A stretch of DNA of 8,514 nt, taken from positions 4,062 to 12,575 of the forward strand of contig CAJOGH010000032.1 of NCBI GenBank assembly GCA_905233865.1, read 5' to 3'. Positions 7,401 through 8,514 of the stretch are shown here, piece by piece. The position numbers were made by a program, and so were the translations under genes. How positions within the stretch are numbered: the stretch's first letter is position 1; every line of letters begins with the position of its first letter. Below the pieces are notes generated by a model that worked only from the letters and a program-made list of their open reading frames with translations, had not been told where the DNA came from and searched no databases. Origin of the DNA: an uncultured Atopobiaceae bacterium. Its GTDB lineage: Bacteria > Actinomycetota > Coriobacteriia > Coriobacteriales > Atopobiaceae.

Positions 7401-7631
7401 CTCGCGACCCTTGTCCAGAACAGCCTCTTGCTTCACGCCAGTGGTCTCGATGACGTCACCGGCATAGTAGTCGATCGTCTTCCTAAAGACGTAGTAGGCC
7501 ACGTTGGCGACTATGACGATAAGAACAAAGAGGACCAGCAGGACACGAAGGACTATCCGCACTGGACGTGGGAGGCGGCTGGTGCCCCTCCGGCTTCCCG
7601 AACGCCTCTTCTCCTTGGTAGGACTTCTCAT
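4416..7631 (-). CDS. Membrane-anchored glycoside hydrolase family 3 enzyme with reversed domain order
   Basis: This 1071-residue protein has a basic N-terminus, a membrane helix at about 25-48, a large outside part and a second helix at about 1026-1046 followed by KRVRRLVHR, so both ends are predicted cytoplasmic. Domain order is reversed relative to ordinary GH3: the GH3 C-terminal sandwich comes first (about 71-330; REGTVLLRN; RENGES at 209-214 with E213 the likely acid/base), then a fibronectin-III-like domain (about 421-541), an Ala/Thr-rich linker (about 641-691), then the catalytic barrel (about 704-966). Barrel motifs are DGPAQ (764-768), NIHRSPLGGRNYEYLSEDP (821-839), KH (863-864) and nucleophile D941 in VVTDYADHH. 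The family includes beta-glucosidases and xylosidases; the substrate here is unknown. Start: the ATG at 7631 has GGGGAGGGG just upstream, whereas the ATG at 7673 lacks a ribosome site and lies upstream of the predicted transcription start. About 14 Cys in the outside part may form disulfides. Confidence 0.93.
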   Translation of the reverse strand: MRSPTKEKRRSGSRRGTSRLPRPVRIVLRVLLVLFVLIVIVANVAYYVFRKTIDYYAGDVIETTGVKQEAVLDKGRELAIHEQREGTVLLRNQDGTLPLPAEVTQVNVFGWASTDWVCAGSGSGGLSCAGQSIYEALKEDNIGYNESLMNMYEKFQNKRPGMDAGALFSDVDQFFQLFEPAIDDRSLYTQDLLDEAKAFSDTALVVLGRENGESLDAPRYQYKRSHAGNDFEYDKSRGYLELSTEEEALLKYVGENYQRVVVLVNSTNVMELGQLETVPGVDACLLCGATGQYGAGAIPQLLWGDMSPSGRTADTFAYAFETAPSYVNSGLAGQGTWANADGMYPADGTTNPNVVPNVPYDGVKYVDYAEGIYVGYRWYETADAEGFWSGVSNEHGQGYDGVVQYPFGYGLSYTSFDWEVSDWSPRRLAGADRDTMVGCEVVVTNTGSCAGTDVVQLYYTPPYERGKTEKPAVSLAAFAKTATIAPGESQTVKLEIALDDMASFDATDADGDGHVGYELDAGDYVLSLRRNAHTIADCDRATMTYTLSEQLSMDTDRITKSEVRPRFTGPNCDDGIASDGSDANCNFTKLSRADFAATMPTGPVEGRQMTDECRGLNLYQEPDAQADDNALSMRLTRAGADVTPPAEADQKARETAATAQTPAATTGSAGDTAADESHGGAQMTPADPADMASDPVALPDNVTLSEKGRLTDHGITLGRNYHSALWDVLLGQLTDDDMKDLVLHGYMGTGRLDSIGKPPLKDLDGPAQVGGFRQLTYGTGFSALSVLSQTWDQLLARDVGYAMGNEAAYLGVDGIYAPSSNIHRSPLGGRNYEYLSEDPHLSGLMSSEVVAGSLNAGTYCFIKHLICNDQDTSRDGLYTFVGEQALREIYLSPFRGMVRAGASGMMTSYNRIGAVWCGGSTALIQGVLRGEWGFHGAVVTDYADHHQYMCADEELRHGGSLFMDGVMGNGAIKFNPDSEAVHLQLRRATKEVLYTWLNARVRNLDYVRDNPAAAARPIKLTGMSPVFTGLIITDAICVLVLIVVLWKRVRRLVHRLGGAIDARGVKRSRGK

Positions 7632-7660
7632 GGCCCCTCCCCGTCCGAGTCTTAAATCAA

Positions 7661-7666
7661 ATTGTA
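7661..7666 (-). promoter_or_regulatory. Probable -10 element (TACAAT) of the GH3 gene
   Basis: TACAAT on the minus strand lies 29 bases before the chosen ATG (7631), within a short AT-rich patch in otherwise GC-rich DNA. It would give a leader of about 23 bases that contains the Shine-Dalgarno site. It falls inside the longer open frame from 7673 and so supports the shorter protein. No -35 match is evident. Confidence 0.5.
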
Positions 7667-7775
7667 AAGCCATGCGGTGCCAGCGGCAGGAACCTATCGG
7701 CTAACGTCGGCAAACGCGTGAGGTTGCGCAATTGATGAAATGGAGGCATGCCGCCCCCTACCCGTCGCTCGGGTG
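7667..7775. other. Divergent intergenic region between GH3 and PRC-barrel gene
   Basis: This 109-base stretch separates the two outward-facing -10 elements. It contains the palindrome TTGCGCAA (7724-7731) and a partly symmetric CAAACGCGTG (7711-7720), either of which could be a repressor site. Neither matches a named operator well enough for me to assign a regulator. I see no gene in it. Confidence 0.4.
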
Positions 7776-7781
7776 TACAAT
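7776..7781 (+). promoter_or_regulatory. Probable -10 element (TACAAT) of the PRC-barrel/MgtE-type gene
   Basis: TACAAT lies within GTACAATGG, the same nine bases found at the lactate permease promoter. It implies a start near 7788 and a leader of about 140 bases before the ATG at 7928, long enough for RNA-based control. No -35 box is visible. Confidence 0.5.
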
Positions 7782-7836
7782 GGCGTGCGGAATGCGGCAC
7801 ACGCCGCGCAGCTAGAACCTACGAGAAGGGCCGTTG

Positions 7837-7863
7837 ATGAAACCTCGACCTCACAGTCGATGA
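7837..7863 (+). CDS. Possible 8-codon leader peptide (MKPRPHSR)
   Basis: An ATG preceded by GAGAAGGG at a 6-base spacing opens an 8-codon frame encoding MKPRPHSR and ending in TGA. It is rich in Pro and basic residues, and its stop codon directly abuts the left arm of the hairpin at 7864. Short, proline-containing leader ORFs are known to control Mg2+ transporter genes in enterobacteria (MgtL upstream of mgtA). The resemblance here is in layout only; there is no detectable homology. A frame this short can arise by chance, so the support is the ribosome site and the position. Confidence 0.4.
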   Translation: MKPRPHSR

Positions 7864-7903
7864 CCCTCCTGGTGCTCCTGGGGCACGAGGAGGGCTTTGT
7901 TGA
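7864..7903 (+). terminator. Terminator-like hairpin in the leader (possible attenuator)
   Basis: A 12-bp stem (7864-7875 with 7883-7894, one G-G mismatch) with a 7-base loop is followed by CTTTGTTG. It lies after the leader frame and before the main gene, so it would act as an attenuator rather than an end-of-gene terminator. Its left arm CCCTCCT can pair alternatively, 6 of 7 bases, with AGAAGGG (7824-7830), the ribosome site of the leader ORF. A smaller hairpin TCGAC/GTCGA (7845-7849 with 7856-7860) lies within the leader frame. Confidence 0.5.
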
Positions 7904-7927
7904 GCGCCACGCCTAAGGAGCACACCC

Positions 7928-8514
7928 ATGATCTACCTGTCCCAGATGCTGGGAATTCCCGTACTAGACGCCAACGACGAGCAGATTGGCGTCGTAAACG
8001 ACCTCGGAATCGCAACCGGCGAGGTCTTCCCCCGCGTAACGAGCCTGGCCTTCCAGGGTCCTGGCAAGACGCCGTTCATGATCAGCTGGCGCAAGTACGT
8101 CGAGGCCTTTGACAACGAGGCCGTCCGCCTGCGCCTCCCCTCCACCGACATCCGCTTCTCCTACCTCCAGCCTGAGGAGGTCCTCATTGCCCGTGACCTG
8201 CTGAACAAGCAGATCGTGGACACGCGCGGCATGAAGGTCGTGCGCGTGAACGACCTCAAGCTCTCCGACTCTGGCAGCTCCCAGCTCCGCCTGCTTGGCG
8301 CCGAGGTTGGCGTGCGCGGCATCCTGCGCACGCTGCACCCGGCCCTCGAGCGAGCGGTGCTGCGCGTTGCCAAGGCCATGGGCAAGGAGGTCCCGGAGCG
8401 CATCATCGCGTGGAACTACATGGACCTGCTCGACCGCGACCTTCTGTTCAAAGCTCTGATAGGCGTAGTCGCGGGAGGCGACCGCCTCGTCGTAATCGCC
8501 GCGCCCGGTGAGCG
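7928..8514 (+). CDS. PRC-barrel protein of the MgtE-N/CBS type, N-terminal 195 residues (3' end outside window)
   Basis: The frame starts at an ATG with TAAGGAG 7 bases upstream and is still open at the window edge. Two PRC-barrel-like units are visible: LGIPVLDANDEQIGVVNDLGI (8-28) and LNKQIVDTRGMKVVRVNDLKL (92-112). They are followed by a linker RIIAWNYMDLLDRDLLFKA (158-176), where related proteins pass into a MgtE-type N domain and CBS pair. No signal peptide or membrane segment is seen in this part. Proteins of this layout are thought to be cytosolic Mg2+-sensing partners or fused domains of divalent metal transporters; that role is inferred from the family, not shown here. In Coriobacteriia the neighbour may be an NRAMP-related Mg2+ transporter, which would lie beyond 8514. 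The function call is moderate because the diagnostic domains are cut off. Confidence 0.72.
   Translation, partial: MIYLSQMLGIPVLDANDEQIGVVNDLGIATGEVFPRVTSLAFQGPGKTPFMISWRKYVEAFDNEAVRLRLPSTDIRFSYLQPEEVLIARDLLNKQIVDTRGMKVVRVNDLKLSDSGSSQLRLLGAEVGVRGILRTLHPALERAVLRVAKAMGKEVPERIIAWNYMDLLDRDLLFKALIGVVAGGDRLVVIAAPGE

Noticed and set aside
7632..7673. Earlier ATG for the GH3 protein (14 extra residues)
   Set aside because: It has no ribosome site, and the extra segment contains the likely -10 element. The ATG at 7631 has a strong ribosome site.
7788..7927. M-box, yybP-ykoY or guanidine riboswitch in the leader
   Set aside because: The conserved motifs of these classes are not recognisable by eye. 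Isolated ACGA strings are not in the paired hairpin loops required for the mini-ykkC type.

Overview
The window is high-GC bacterial DNA with compact genes, strong Shine-Dalgarno sites and GC-rich terminator hairpins. Base composition, the class II tRNA with encoded CCA, and the gene mix (lactate permease, LemA, a membrane-anchored GH3 enzyme, a PRC-barrel/MgtE-type protein) suggest a Coriobacteriia-like actinobacterium such as Olsenella, Atopobium or a relative. That assignment is inference; no taxonomic marker gene is present. I see no phage, transposase, CRISPR array or defence system.

Layout. (1) 1-570: the 3' end of a DEAD-box RNA helicase and its terminator. (2) 605-2255: a single-gene unit for an LctP-type lactate permease with its own -10 element, Shine-Dalgarno site and strong terminator. 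(3) 2263-3393: a divergent pair, tadA (tRNA adenosine deaminase) on the minus strand and an NlpC/P60-CHAP-like cysteine peptidase without a signal peptide on the plus strand. (4) 3394-3657: a noncoding-looking stretch with a duplicated, structured 61-base repeat (period exactly 120 bases) that runs into the promoter of tRNA-Ser(UGA) at 3658-3747. (5) 3758-7666: a shared bidirectional terminator, then lemA and a large GH3 gene on the minus strand, GH3 upstream and 44 bases from lemA. The GH3 protein has reversed domain order and a membrane segment near each end. (6) 7632-8514: a divergent intergenic region, then a roughly 140-base leader with a possible 8-codon ORF and a terminator-like hairpin, then the start of a PRC-barrel protein of the MgtE-N/CBS type, cut by the window edge.

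Functional picture. Most genes are independent housekeeping or transport units (lactate transport, tRNA editing, RNA remodelling, surface glycoside hydrolysis). The two places with structure that the genes do not explain are the repeat upstream of tRNA-Ser and the leader of the PRC/MgtE-type gene, which looks like a translation-coupled attenuator possibly responding to Mg2+. Neither matches a regulatory RNA family that I recognise by eye.
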